Shown here: piece by piece, positions 41,811 to 51,798 of the stretch
How the letters are laid out: every line of letters begins with the position of its first letter
Position numbering within the stretch: the stretch's first letter is position 1
From: Planctomycetota bacterium
GTDB taxonomy: Bacteria > Planctomycetota > JAJSAM01 > JAJVHW01
Reading direction: 5' to 3'
Assembly (NCBI GenBank): GCA_024280885.1
Contig: JAJRPF010000014.1
Coordinates: 120,286-184,285, forward strand
DNA: 64,000 nt
The notes under the pieces: generated by a model
The model's input: the letters and a program-made list of their open reading frames with translations, nothing else
Database searches by the model: none
What the model was told of the DNA's origin: nothing
Position numbers and translations under genes: made by a program

Positions 41811-44639
41811 TCAGCGTGCGTCGCGTACGCAGCGGAACCCGATGAGCAATGCGGGGTCCTTCGTGTCGATCGCCACCGGATACGCGGAGTACGTGGAGAC
41901 GTTCGCCGCGTGACTCCGGACTGAGCCGCCGCGGACCATTGCCGTCTGCGTCCCATCGGCGTGCGTCACGACGTCCGACGTCCACTCCGCCGCGTTGCCC
42001 GCCATGTTGAAGATGTACCACATCGAGCGACCCTTGCCGAGCGCTCGCACGCTCTGCAACTCATTGGTCGCGCCGCCACGGCAGGCAGCGCGCCTCGGGT
42101 CGAATTCGTTGCCCCACGGATAGCGCCGTCCGTCCTCGCCCCGAGCGGCCTTCTCCCACTCGGTCGCGGTGGGGAGTCGTTTCTTCGCCCACGCCGCATA
42201 GGCGCGCGCTTCGCCGAGTGTCACTCCGACTACGGGCAGGTGTCGCATGCGTGCCGGCGGCCGCCGGCCATCCCAATGAGCCGGCGCCCGCGCCTTCTCC
42301 GCCGCCACAAACTTCGCGTACTCCGCATTGGTGACTTCCGCGACATCCATGAGGAAACCGTCGGTGATGACCGGCGTGGCTTCGGGGCCGATGGGGGAAG
42401 CGCCCCCGGGCACGTACGCCATGCCCTCCTTCTCCCGCACCTCAGCGAACGCTGCGCCGAGTTCGTCGGTCCACAGATTGACAGAGTCATCTGCGCGGAA
42501 GTCCGCCGGCAGGGAGAGGAGCGCGTCCACGGCAAGGAGTGGTGTCCCCTTCTCGCGCAGTGCCTTCGACGTCTTGATCACTTCCAACATTCGCTCGCTG
42601 CGAAGACTCTCAAGTTGCCGGATCGCGACATCGCGAGCGGCTGCGATCTTTGCGTCGATCACACCCTTGTGTTTCTCGAAGAGCGCCGCGAAGGAAGCGC
42701 GCAACTCGTCGCTATCTCCGACGTGCGTGAGTGCGGCTGCCTGCACGTCGTCCAGATCCCGCTGGGCAGCCTTGCGCTCGGCTGCGTGATCACGTTGCGG
42801 CGCACGCTCCACCTTGTAGTTCGCGAGTTCGAGGGTCCGTATTCCCGGCAGCGCGATGGACATCGAGATCGCGGCAATCCCGACGAGCACAGCACCGGCG
42901 GCGACAGTCAGCACGCGCCGCGAGCGGGGTACACAGGACGGAGTCGTCGCCGCGACCGCCTGGCTCATCGCATGCGTGATCTCGACGACGATCTGGGGCT
43001 TCCCACCACCGAGAATGGCGTCCAGATCCTGCTGTACATCGGATGCCTTCTGGTAGCGCGCGCGGGGGGCTTTCGCCATGCACTTCTCGACCAGATTGGA
43101 CACTGGCAAAGGCACATCGGAGAGCACCTGATGCAGGGGAGCGGCGGTGTCGCGGGTCTGCATGAGCAGAACGTCCATCGCAGTCTCGCCAATGAACGGC
43201 TTGCGGCCAGAAAGCATCTCGTAGAGCGTGCAGCCAAGCGCGTAGAGATCGGCGCGCCCATCGACCTTGCTCCCGTCGATCTGTTCCGGGGCCATGTACG
43301 CGGGCGTTCCGACCACCTCGGTCGGCTGCGAGTCATCGTCTGAGGACGCGCGCGCAGCCAGGCCAAAGTCTGCGACCTTGACTTCGAGCTGATTGGTGAG
43401 CATCAGGTTCTCTGGCTTGATGTCGCGGTGGACAATGCCCTGCGCGTGCGCGACGTCCAGGCCGCCGGCGGTCTCGCGGGCGATCCGGCACGCCTCCTGC
43501 CAATCCAGTCGCTTCTTCGACCGCAACAGGTCGGCGACGTTTGAGCCCTCCACGAGTTGCATCACGATGAAGTGGAAGCCGTCGTCAGATCCGACGTCGT
43601 AAACCTGGACGATGTTCGGATGCTCGACTTGTGCGAGAGCGCGTGCCTCGCTGACGAAGCGCTCGGCGTCCAGGTCACCGCGGGAAGCATCGGGGAGCAG
43701 CACTTTCACGGCGACACGCCGTTGCAGCGTCAGGTGCCGCGCCTCGTACACGATGCCCATGGCTCCGCGCCCGAGCTCCGTCTCCAACCGGCAGTTGCCA
43801 AGCACCTTCCCCGACAGACGTCCCGCGTCGAAACGGGCGCGTCCGTCTGGTGTTGCCGGAGGAGCGATGGCGATCGGAGCATCTCGAGACGCCGGGAGCG
43901 AACGGTTCTCCGGCGACCAGTCCATGGTCGCGTCGGGCGAATACTCGGGGGAGTGTGCCGAAGGCCGCGGCACGTTGTCGCGGGGCGCCTCGTTGATTGG
44001 CGCTGTGTCGACGGGTACTGTCGATGGCGGAGGCGACGGCGGAGGCGAGGCTGTCGGCGGAACCATGGCGTGAGGAGTTGGCGCGGCGCGCCGAGGCGTC
44101 TTGCGCGCGGGCTCGGGCGTCGCAATCTCCGCGCGCGTTGCGGGCGGCGTTGCGGGCGGCGTTGCGGGCGGCGTTGCGGGCGGCGATGGGCGTTGCGACG
44201 GGCGGAGCTCGTCCGCGCCGAGCAGCATGCCGAGCGCCGATGGCTCGTGACCGACATCGGGAGCCGGAACCGGCCCCGGTGGGGCGTCGCCTAGACCAAG
44301 AAGGAAGCCGAGTTCGGACGGCTCATCACGAGGCGCGGGCGCCACTTCCATTTCCACTTCCGCTGTCGCCGGAGCCGGAGCCAGCGCAGGCGCAGGCGTA
44401 GGTACGGATTCGCTACGCAACATCGCGGCGACGTCCTCCGCGTCCATCTCAAGTGTCGCTTCGATCGGCATCGGCGCGACGTCGGACCGCTCGTCACGCT
44501 GTTCCTGCAGAATGCTCGCGATCTCCGAACGATCCATCTGGACTGTGCGTTCGGTCTTCGGCGGCAGGCTGTCGGGAGACGGCGCGGTACGACGCGGTAG
44601 GGGCGGCGGTAGGGGCGGCGGTAGATCGGAATCGTTCAC
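41811..44639 (-). CDS. Ser/Thr protein kinase fused to an FGE/SUMF1-type domain, membrane-anchored
   Basis: About 942 residues from GTG 44639. A Pro/Ala-rich N-terminus (~1-265) holds four short repeated motifs described as a finding. The kinase domain (~275-525) is complete: Gly loop LGRGAMGIVYEA, VAIK Lys in RRVAVKVL, HRDIKPENL catalytic loop (~403), DFGLA, and GTPAYMAPEQ. One TM (~575-600) is followed by an extracytoplasmic helical stalk and an SUMF1/FGE-type domain (~735-940; NAEYAKFV, LPTATEWEKAARG, MAGNAAEWTSDV, GFRCVRD). FGE catalytic Cys residues are not evident, so that domain is probably for binding. Kinase-SUMF1 fusions are typical of Planctomycetota. The start is uncertain; ATG 44762 is an alternative that overlaps the divergent gene. 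Confidence 0.9.
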   Translation of the reverse strand: MNDSDLPPPLPPPLPRRTAPSPDSLPPKTERTVQMDRSEIASILQEQRDERSDVAPMPIEATLEMDAEDVAAMLRSESVPTPAPALAPAPATAEVEMEVAPAPRDEPSELGFLLGLGDAPPGPVPAPDVGHEPSALGMLLGADELRPSQRPSPPATPPATPPATPPATRAEIATPEPARKTPRRAAPTPHAMVPPTASPPPSPPPSTVPVDTAPINEAPRDNVPRPSAHSPEYSPDATMDWSPENRSLPASRDAPIAIAPPATPDGRARFDAGRLSGKVLGNCRLETELGRGAMGIVYEARHLTLQRRVAVKVLLPDASRGDLDAERFVSEARALAQVEHPNIVQVYDVGSDDGFHFIVMQLVEGSNVADLLRSKKRLDWQEACRIARETAGGLDVAHAQGIVHRDIKPENLMLTNQLEVKVADFGLAARASSDDDSQPTEVVGTPAYMAPEQIDGSKVDGRADLYALGCTLYEMLSGRKPFIGETAMDVLLMQTRDTAAPLHQVLSDVPLPVSNLVEKCMAKAPRARYQKASDVQQDLDAILGGGKPQIVVEITHAMSQAVAATTPSCVPRSRRVLTVAAGAVLVGIAAISMSIALPGIRTLELANYKVERAPQRDHAAERKAAQRDLDDVQAAALTHVGDSDELRASFAALFEKHKGVIDAKIAAARDVAIRQLESLRSERMLEVIKTSKALREKGTPLLAVDALLSLPADFRADDSVNLWTDELGAAFAEVREKEGMAYVPGGASPIGPEATPVITDGFLMDVAEVTNAEYAKFVAAEKARAPAHWDGRRPPARMRHLPVVGVTLGEARAYAAWAKKRLPTATEWEKAARGEDGRRYPWGNEFDPRRAACRGGATNELQSVRALGKGRSMWYIFNMAGNAAEWTSDVVTHADGTQTAMVRGGSVRSHAANVSTYSAYPVAIDTKDPALLIGFRCVRDAR
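44137..44184. repeat. 12-bp perfect coding repeat, 4 copies, in the kinase gene
   Basis: gttgcgggcggc x4 on the plus strand; it encodes repeated PPAT on the minus strand in the disordered N-terminus of the kinase. Confidence 0.93.
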
Positions 44640-44760
44640 TGGCAGCTTCGCGCCGCGACGGTCATATGCCGTGGCGCGTGTTTCTTCATCGGACCGTCGC
44701 AGCGCCGTTCTTGACCTCCTGTTCAAGCCGGTGCCAAGCTCGATCCGATGACCGGGAAGC

Positions 44761-47730
44761 ATGACGTCACATCGTTCCGGACCCGCCCACGAGGCGGAAT
44801 TGCTCGACGCGCTGGGCTGGGCTATCGGCACCGGTTTGACGACGTCGATGATCGTGTGCGATGGGATCAGCGAGCGCATCTTCACGTTCGCTCCGGATCG
44901 CGTGACCGTCCTGCGCTCGGGTCCGCGGCGCAGTGGGACGATCGGAAGCGTACTCGTCGAAGACGGGTTCCTGACCGAGGATCGATTGCAGGATGTCGTT
45001 GCGCGGAGCCAGGCGAGTGGGCGGCGCTTCGGCGAAGCGGCGGTCGACCTGGGCCTCGTGACGTACGCCGATGTCGGAGCCGCCATTCAGAAGAAGGTGG
45101 AAGAGGAAATCCTCGACGTCTTCTTCTGGCCGGGCGCTGAGTTTCGGACGCTCGAAGGCGAGACGCCGGAGACGTACCGAGACGGGCGCTATTTTGCGGC
45201 CGCGCACGCGTGCGAACTCGCGCCGTTCCTCTCCGCGCTGATGGAGCGTGTTGCGGGGCGTCGTGCCGTGCTCGGACGACTCCCGAGTGGGCGTGAGGTG
45301 TACCGGCTCAGCGACTTTCCCGACTTCTCCGATCTGCCCGAGCTCGCCATCGATCTTCTCGGAGAGTTCGACGGAACGCGATTGGTCAATGACATCATCG
45401 AGGCGGCACCCATGCGACGGTGCCCCGCGTGGGAACTCGTCTTGTGCGCGCTTCGCGATGGCATCTTGGTGCGGGTCCCCAGCGCCGAGGTTCAGGACCT
45501 CGTGGATGAAGCCGCTGCGCGCGAGATCGAGCTCCTGGAGCGCGTTCTGGAGCGCGCCGTTGACCCCTCCGTCGCGCGCATGCGTCTTGCGCGGGCCTGC
45601 GAGCGCACGGGACAGATCGCACGCGCAGCCAGCCACTGGCATCACGCGGGAGACGACTATCGAGCGCAGGAGATCTGGACGCGCGCCAGCGAGTGCTATG
45701 GGAACTGCGTGCGACTCGCCCCGACTGACTTTGGCGCGCGCGAGAAGATCCTCGACATCCACCATCGCCAGCGCGCCTTCGGGCGCGTTGTTACTGACGG
45801 CCGCCCACTCGCGGAACTGCTCATCAAGCACAACCTGCTCAATCGCGCCAAGCGTCTGTTGTTGCAACTCGTCGCGATCGAGCCGAGAGACTGCGCTCTC
45901 CGACGGCAATTGGTCGCGGTCCTCACCGGATTGGGCGAACGGGGCGTTGCGCTGCATCACCAGCGAGAGCTTGCTGCGATGCTCGCCGCGCGCGGCGCGC
46001 CAAAGGACGAGGTCCTCGAAGCGTACATGCAAGTGCTCGCGGTGGACGCCGATGACACGAAGGTACGAACGCGTATCGATCGCCTCACGGGAGCAGCCGC
46101 TCAACGGCGCCTTGTCTGGGGGACGACCGTCGCGACAGCGCTCCTGCTCGCGGCCTTCGGTGGTGCTTTCGTTTACGAGGCCGATGCCCGCGAAGAGGTC
46201 GCCGCCGCATTGCCCGGCGTCAAGGTCAAGCTGTCAGCGGAAGACTTCGTTGGGGCGAGTGAGGCGATGCGAGAGAGCGCTGCGGGACACACCTACTCCT
46301 TGGCGTCGTCGCAAGCGCGCGAGCTCGCAGAGCGGATCGATGCGCTCGCTACGAAGGAAGTGCGTACTCCGTTGATCAACCCCATCGAGCGCGCGCGCGC
46401 GCGGATCATCGAGGAGCGTGAGGCCCGCGCGCGCGTTCTCGCGAATGGCGCGCACACTCTGCTGAAGAGCGGGGACTTGGAAGCCACTCTGTCGCGCGTT
46501 CGCGAACTGCTGGACGAGTACGGCGGATCGGACGTCGTTCGCGAAGGACACTTGCGAGCTCCATTGCGCCTCGACGTTCTCCCCGAGGACGCGACGATCT
46601 CGCTCGACGGCGTCGAAGTCGGGCAGGGTTCGACCGTCGTAGAATATGATCCCACGGGTGTGACCACGTTGAAGATCGAGAGCCCGAATTTCGCGGCGCG
46701 CGAGATCGAGATCCGTGGCTTGCGTGACGACGTCGCGCTGCAACTCTCTCTCGCACCGCCACGACTCTGGACCTACACCGGCCAGGCCGAGATCGCAGCC
46801 GCGCCCTTGATCGACGCAGACCGTGCGATCGTGCCCGGCCGAGATCGCCGCGTGACGGCTCTCTCGCTCGTGGATGGTTCGGAGCTGTGGGTGGTCACGA
46901 TGGGGCTCTACGCCGACGTCGGCACAACTCCTGTGCGCGTCGACGCCGGGCTTGTCGTGGCCACCGGCGCTGGCGACGTCGTCTGCCTGGATCGTCTGAC
47001 CGGTGACGTGATCTGGTCTCGCTCACTCGGCATCGCCGTGGAAGCGCAACCGATCGCGACGCGCGGTGCCGACGGTGTCGTCGTGATCGCGGCTGCCGAC
47101 GGTCGCCTCATGGGGCTCGCACAGCGCGACGGCGCGACGCGTTGGGATCTTGGGCCGCAGACGATCGCACGGGATACGTCCCCGCGCCTTGTCGGCGCGA
47201 CCAGTTTCGCGTACGTCGCGACAACGCATGGGCTCGCAGTTGCGGGACTTGGAGACGGGCTCCCCCGCCTCCGCCCGAGCCGTGACCTCGGGTTGGTCAC
47301 AACGCCCGTGATCGAACTCGGTTTCGCGTGGGTGGCGACTCGTGAGAAAACTCTGCGGACGATCTCCACGCAAGACGGTCGTGCACTGCAGAGCTTCAGT
47401 GTTCCCGGTGGGGCTCCGTTTGCGCCGTGCATCGTCGGGGACGTTGCCTTCACCCCAAGCGGCGATGGCTCGCTCCTGGCGTTCCGTGCGGATGGCGAGA
47501 CGATCTTCCGCGCGACCCTTCGGGAACCGGCGGGGGGCACGCCGGCGCACGCCGCCGGTGTGCTCTACGTGCCCGGAACTCAGGGGCGGCTGCTCGCGCT
47601 CGACGCGTCCACCGGAACGACTCTCTGGTACCTCGATTGCGGCGCGCCATTGCGGGCGACCCCGGCCATCGGGCCAGGCGTGGTCCTGGTACCGACGAGT
47701 GGTGGCCGACTGATCGCGATCGCGCGGTGA
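44761..47730 (+). CDS. DUF4388/TPR/PEGA/beta-propeller membrane protein
   Basis: 989 residues. A DUF4388 (PATAN)-type region (~1-145, SGTIGSVLVEDGFLTEDRLQDVV... and FFWPGAEFRTLEGE) is followed by a helical region with TPR-like repeats (~225-445). One TM (~449-471) puts the rest outside. There, a helical stretch precedes a PEGA-like beta domain (~600-665, LRLDVLPEDATISLDGVEVGQG) and a PQQ/WD-type beta-propeller (~670-989, with repeated ALSLVDGSELW, VVCLDRLTGDVIWSRSL and LLALDASTGTTLWYLD). It is divergent from the kinase-SUMF1 gene with ~120 bases between, so they may be co-regulated: an intracellular adaptor with an extracellular propeller sensor. No enzyme residues seen. Confidence 0.85.
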   Translation: MTSHRSGPAHEAELLDALGWAIGTGLTTSMIVCDGISERIFTFAPDRVTVLRSGPRRSGTIGSVLVEDGFLTEDRLQDVVARSQASGRRFGEAAVDLGLVTYADVGAAIQKKVEEEILDVFFWPGAEFRTLEGETPETYRDGRYFAAAHACELAPFLSALMERVAGRRAVLGRLPSGREVYRLSDFPDFSDLPELAIDLLGEFDGTRLVNDIIEAAPMRRCPAWELVLCALRDGILVRVPSAEVQDLVDEAAAREIELLERVLERAVDPSVARMRLARACERTGQIARAASHWHHAGDDYRAQEIWTRASECYGNCVRLAPTDFGAREKILDIHHRQRAFGRVVTDGRPLAELLIKHNLLNRAKRLLLQLVAIEPRDCALRRQLVAVLTGLGERGVALHHQRELAAMLAARGAPKDEVLEAYMQVLAVDADDTKVRTRIDRLTGAAAQRRLVWGTTVATALLLAAFGGAFVYEADAREEVAAALPGVKVKLSAEDFVGASEAMRESAAGHTYSLASSQARELAERIDALATKEVRTPLINPIERARARIIEEREARARVLANGAHTLLKSGDLEATLSRVRELLDEYGGSDVVREGHLRAPLRLDVLPEDATISLDGVEVGQGSTVVEYDPTGVTTLKIESPNFAAREIEIRGLRDDVALQLSLAPPRLWTYTGQAEIAAAPLIDADRAIVPGRDRRVTALSLVDGSELWVVTMGLYADVGTTPVRVDAGLVVATGAGDVVCLDRLTGDVIWSRSLGIAVEAQPIATRGADGVVVIAAADGRLMGLAQRDGATRWDLGPQTIARDTSPRLVGATSFAYVATTHGLAVAGLGDGLPRLRPSRDLGLVTTPVIELGFAWVATREKTLRTISTQDGRALQSFSVPGGAPFAPCIVGDVAFTPSGDGSLLAFRADGETIFRATLREPAGGTPAHAAGVLYVPGTQGRLLALDASTGTTLWYLDCGAPLRATPAIGPGVVLVPTSGGRLIAIAR

Positions 47731-47915
47731 GAGGCGAGCGCCCCGCGCTCCGAACCGGGGCAACGCGGCAGTCCGGGGCGCGATCGCGACCCGCCTGACC
47801 GGTGCCGCGTTTCCTCCGGGAACAGCGTCGGAGCGCTGGCGCTGAAGCGATTGCGTCGCAGCGGGCGGCTGCGAGTTTCTCCGCGCCCAGCCCGGCGCGT
47901 CCGCATCATGGACTC

Positions 47916-48587
47916 GTGCTCGAACTCCAAGATGTGACCAAGACCTATGTGCAGACGCGCCGCCGCGTCGAAGCCGTGCGGGGGATCTCGCTGCGCGTGG
48001 AACCGGGCGAGATGCTCGTGCTGCTCGGTGCCTCCGGCAGCGGCAAGAGCACTCTGCTCCACTTGCTGGGTGGTTTGGACAGGCCGACGACCGGTCGCGT
48101 TCTCTTTCGCGGTGACGATCTGGGCACGCTGCCCGACGACAAGCTCACCGCGTTGCGCCGTGAGCGCATCGTTCACGTCTTTCAGTTCTTCAACCTGCTT
48201 CCGACGCTGACGGCTGCCGAGAACGCCGCGCTGCCGCTGCTGCTGGGCGGCGTGCCAGCCGCGGAGGCGCGCCGTCGTGCGGACGAGGCGCTTGAGCGCG
48301 TGGCGCTGGGCGGCCGCTCCGCCCACTACCCCGAAGAACTCTCAGGCGGAGAGCAGCAGCGCGTGGCGATTGCGCGCGCTCTAACCGTGCGGCCCGAGGT
48401 GCTTCTGGCCGATGAGCCGACCGGCAATCTCGACTCGGCGACAGGGAATGAGGTGCTCTCCATCTTGCGCGAGATGGCCGGGGACGAGGGGCGTTCCGTC
48501 GTCATGGTGACCCACGATGAGGCGGCGGCCGCGATCGGGGATCGCCGCGTCCGCATCCGCGACGGGCGCATCGAGTCGGTTGCATGA
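47916..48587 (+). CDS. ABC transporter ATP-binding protein (LolD/MacB type)
   Basis: 223 residues from GTG 47916. Complete ATPase motifs: Walker A LGASGSGKST (~39-48), Q-loop FQFFNLLPTL, signature LSGGEQQR (~142), Walker B VLLADEPTG (~162) and the H-loop His in VMVTHDE. The FFNLLPTL and ADEPTGNLDS segments are those of the LolD/MacB/FtsE group. The next gene is the matching FtsX-type permease. GTG 47802 is an in-frame alternative start that would add 38 non-conserved residues. Confidence 0.93.
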   Translation: MLELQDVTKTYVQTRRRVEAVRGISLRVEPGEMLVLLGASGSGKSTLLHLLGGLDRPTTGRVLFRGDDLGTLPDDKLTALRRERIVHVFQFFNLLPTLTAAENAALPLLLGGVPAAEARRRADEALERVALGGRSAHYPEELSGGEQQRVAIARALTVRPEVLLADEPTGNLDSATGNEVLSILREMAGDEGRSVVMVTHDEAAAAIGDRRVRIRDGRIESVA

Positions 48588-48623
48588 GTGTGGGAGCGTG
48601 AGTGCCGACGCATGATGAGTCGG

Positions 48624-48665
48624 GCATGCGTCGTGATACTCGCATGCGTCGTAGTACTCGCATGA
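48624..48665. repeat. 18-bp tandem repeat between the ABC genes
   Basis: gcatgcgtcgtgatactc (48624-48641) and gcatgcgtcgtagtactc (48642-48659), then gcatga. The two copies differ by two bases. It sits in the 88-base gap before the permease GTG. Confidence 0.88.
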
Positions 48666-48675
48666 TTGGGGCCGC

Positions 48676-51300
48676 GTGACGGGCGGGGTGCTGCTGCGTG
48701 CGCTGGTGCTCCGGTGGCTTGCGCGCCCCCGCGCTCGCTCCGCGCTTGCTGTCGTAGCCGTCGCGCTCGGGGTCGCCGCGTTCTTGGCATCGGCATCGGT
48801 CGCAGACACTGTCGTGCGGAGCGCCCGAGCGCACGTCAATCAACTCTCGGGGGGCGCGGATCTCGCGATCGAGGCCGACGAGACCGGACTTCCGCTGCAA
48901 GCCGCTGTCGCCGCCCGATCTGTCGTGGGCGTGCGCGCCGCATTGCCGCGCGTGATCGGCTGGGCGCGCGCGGACGGACTGACGGGTTCGCGTGTCCTTG
49001 TCGTTGGCGTCGATCCGATGGCCGAGATCGACGCCGTCGCAGAATCAGGTGGCCCCGGCGGAGCGGACTTGCGCGCGCGCCCGGCTGACGCGCTGGCGTT
49101 CGCAGCGGGCCGCGCAGCGCTGGTCGCGTCCGGCCTCGCGGAGACGCTGGAGTTGACGGTGGGGGCAGAACTGACCCTCATCGGGCCCAACGGCTCGCTC
49201 TCGTACCCGGTTGTGGACATCGTTGCGGACGGTCGTATGGCGAAGGCTGCCGGTGGACGCGTTGTCGTGCTGGCGCTGCCCGCGGCGCAAGCGGTGCTGG
49301 GACGCGCCGGGCGGATCGATCGCGTAGACATCTTCCTCGACTCGGGGTCCACGTCATCCTCATCGTCGGCACCGGCAGTCGACCCGGTACGCGTGACGGC
49401 TGACCTGCGCGCGGCTGTCCGCGCCATCGCGCCGCGGAACGTCCATGTCGGGCCACCACGACTCGTGGACTCGACAGCCGAGGACGTGATGGGCACGATC
49501 GACGTCGCGATGCGCGTCGGCGCAGTGATCGCACTCCTTATCGGCGTCTTCCTCATTCACCACACGGTTGCCGTCGGCGTCGCCGAGCGTCGGCGCGAGA
49601 TCGGGATCTTGCGTGCGATGGGGGCCACGCGCGGTCAGGTGCTGCGCGTGTTCGCCGCCGAGGCGTCCGTCCTCGGTCTGACCGGCGGCGCGCTCGGTGT
49701 CGTACTCGCCTACGTGCTGGCGCGTGGCGCGCTTGAGGGCTTCGCCGGTGCCGTGACGAGCGCCTACTTCGGCACGGATCCAGCGCGCGTGGAGGTCTCG
49801 CCCGCCCTCGCTGCGTCGGGGCTATTGATCGGCGTCGTGGTCGCGCTTGTTGCTGCATGGGCCCCCGCCTCGCAGGCGGCGCGGCTGCCGCCCAACGACT
49901 CGATCCGACGCGGTCCCGACGGATCGCACGGAGCCGGTACCGGCGCGGTTCGACGTCGCTTTGTCGCGGCGCTGGTGATGGCCGCGGCGGGCTCCCTGCT
50001 CGTGGTCTTCCCCAGCACGCTGGGACGCACCACCGGCTACATCGCGCTGCTCCTCTTGCTCATCGCATTCCTTGCCGCGTCGCCGCTCGTTCTGCAACTC
50101 GCGGCGCGCGCAGTCTCTCCTCTTCTGACGCGCTGGTGCGGCGTGCCGGGGCGCCTGGCGGCCGACGATCTCCTACGTCACCCACGGCGTGCCGCGCTTC
50201 CAGCTGCCGCGCTGGCGTTCGGTCTCGCGCTGGTCATCGAGACAAGCGGCACGCTGGAATCGATCTCCAACGAGACGGTGCGCTGGATGGACGAGAACGT
50301 CGCCGGGGAACTCTTCGTCTCTTCTGGACGCAGCGTGATGGGCGGCGCGGGGTACACGCCGCTGATGGCCGAACTTGGGGCTGAGATTGCGCGCGTCCCG
50401 GGCGTTGCGCATGTCGTGCGCGTGCGCTTTCGACGTCTGCCGTGGCGTGGCACGCGAATCTTCGTGCTGGGGCTGGACATCGAGGCGTACGCACCCGTCT
50501 GGAAACTCGCGCTGCGGGACGGTGAGCTCGCGGATCACGCGCTGGAACTCACATCCGGCCGCGGTTGCTTTGTCAGCGAGAATTTCGTGCTGCTTCACGG
50601 GCTCGACGTCGGCGATACCGTCACGCTCCCTGGCGCCGCGGGCGAGACGGGGTTCCGCATTCTCGATGTCTTCAACGACTACTCCTGGCCGCGTGGCACC
50701 GTGCTCCTCGATCAACCGCGCATGGCGGAGATGCTCCAGGATCCACTCGTGGACGATTTCTCCGTGACGCTCGTGCCGGGCGCGGATGTTGCGGCCACAT
50801 CGTCGGCTATCGACGCCGCCCTGGGAGCGGACCGCGACATTGTGATCACTTCGGCGGCGGAGATGCACGCGCAGGCGCGCCAGGTCCTCGCCGACATCTT
50901 CTCGCTCGCCTACGCGCAAGTGGCCGCCGCGTTGGCGGTCGCATTTCTCGGCGTGCTGAACACGTTGTGGATCTCGGTGGTGCTGCGCCGCCGCGAACTC
51001 GGCCTCCTGCGGTCAGTCGGTGCGACGCGCGGGCAGATCGTGCGGTCGATCGTCATCGAGGCCGCTGTTCTGGGTGTGGTCGGCGCCGTTCTCGGGCTGA
51101 TCGGCGGCGCGATCGTCGAGTGGGTGCTCCTCCGTCGCATCCTTCCGGCGGATACCGGCTGGGCCTATCCGTTCCACTTCCCGTGGGCAACGGCAGCCGT
51201 GGTCGGGGTTCTGGCGATCGTGACGAGTGCGCTCGCCGGGTGGTTTCCCGCCCGCGCCGCGGCCCGCGTCCCGATCGCCGACGCGCTCGGGCACGAATAG
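48676..51300 (+). CDS. ABC transporter permease, duplicated FtsX/MacB type
   Basis: 874-residue inner-membrane permease. TM1 (~18-40) is followed by a MacB_PCD-type periplasmic domain, three FtsX helices (~275-410) with the ERRREIGILRAMGATRGQVLRVF coupling segment, and linking helices. A second periplasmic domain and a second FtsX bundle come next (~750-870), with RRRELGLLRSVGATRGQIVR. This two-unit layout is that of the AttH-linked or YbbP-like permeases, so a homodimer is not needed as in MacB. With the preceding ATPase it forms an exporter or lipoprotein/peptide extruder. GTG start after an intergenic tandem repeat. Confidence 0.92.
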   Translation: MTGGVLLRALVLRWLARPRARSALAVVAVALGVAAFLASASVADTVVRSARAHVNQLSGGADLAIEADETGLPLQAAVAARSVVGVRAALPRVIGWARADGLTGSRVLVVGVDPMAEIDAVAESGGPGGADLRARPADALAFAAGRAALVASGLAETLELTVGAELTLIGPNGSLSYPVVDIVADGRMAKAAGGRVVVLALPAAQAVLGRAGRIDRVDIFLDSGSTSSSSSAPAVDPVRVTADLRAAVRAIAPRNVHVGPPRLVDSTAEDVMGTIDVAMRVGAVIALLIGVFLIHHTVAVGVAERRREIGILRAMGATRGQVLRVFAAEASVLGLTGGALGVVLAYVLARGALEGFAGAVTSAYFGTDPARVEVSPALAASGLLIGVVVALVAAWAPASQAARLPPNDSIRRGPDGSHGAGTGAVRRRFVAALVMAAAGSLLVVFPSTLGRTTGYIALLLLLIAFLAASPLVLQLAARAVSPLLTRWCGVPGRLAADDLLRHPRRAALPAAALAFGLALVIETSGTLESISNETVRWMDENVAGELFVSSGRSVMGGAGYTPLMAELGAEIARVPGVAHVVRVRFRRLPWRGTRIFVLGLDIEAYAPVWKLALRDGELADHALELTSGRGCFVSENFVLLHGLDVGDTVTLPGAAGETGFRILDVFNDYSWPRGTVLLDQPRMAEMLQDPLVDDFSVTLVPGADVAATSSAIDAALGADRDIVITSAAEMHAQARQVLADIFSLAYAQVAAALAVAFLGVLNTLWISVVLRRRELGLLRSVGATRGQIVRSIVIEAAVLGVVGAVLGLIGGAIVEWVLLRRILPADTGWAYPFHFPWATAAVVGVLAIVTSALAGWFPARAAARVPIADALGHE

Positions 51301-51366
51301 TCCCTCGGCGGGAGGACGCGCGCGGCCTGCTTGGGGCGTATGCGTGGTCTCCGGTATCCTCTCCAG

Positions 51367-51798
51367 ATGGCCACCTATCAGAGCGTCGGAAAGAACGATC
51401 ACATCGTCACGGAGCCGCACATGGAGCGGGCGCAGCGGGCGCTCGATGCTGCGGAGCTGCTAGCGCGCGAGGGCTTCCCGGCGGATGCCGCATGTCGTGC
51501 GCATCAGGCGACCATTCACGCTGAGCGGGCGTTGCTAGCGACCGAGAAGCGCTCGCCGACGACGATCCGCAACGTCCACCGACTTGCAGAACAGCATTTT
51601 GTGAAGCCGGGGCAGGTCGATCCCGGGTTTCTCCCGCGACTCGCGGCGCTTGGCAGCCTGCGGTCGTCGATTGACGAGCAGCCGCTGGGCGACGCCGATG
51701 TCGAAGACGCCAACGCAGCCCTCGCGACGGCTCGCGATTTCTTGAAGGCGACCGCCGATTGGATCGGCGGGCACGGTTACGCGCAGGCCGGATCATGA
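51367..51798 (+). CDS. HEPN-domain protein
   Basis: 143 residues. Helical HEPN fold: ADAACRAHQATIHAERALLATE (~39-60) followed by NVHRLAEQHFVKPG (~70-83) matches the conserved A..YYA..ALL..H region of minimal HEPN proteins. The Tyr residues usual in the first half are replaced, and the R-x4-6-H catalytic motif of HEPN RNases is not clearly present. HEPN proteins are usually paired with MNT nucleotidyltransferases; here the next gene is AbrB-like and overlaps it (ATGA). It could be the toxin half of a toxin-antitoxin pair or a non-toxic HEPN partner. Confidence 0.75.
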   Translation: MATYQSVGKNDHIVTEPHMERAQRALDAAELLAREGFPADAACRAHQATIHAERALLATEKRSPTTIRNVHRLAEQHFVKPGQVDPGFLPRLAALGSLRSSIDEQPLGDADVEDANAALATARDFLKATADWIGGHGYAQAGS

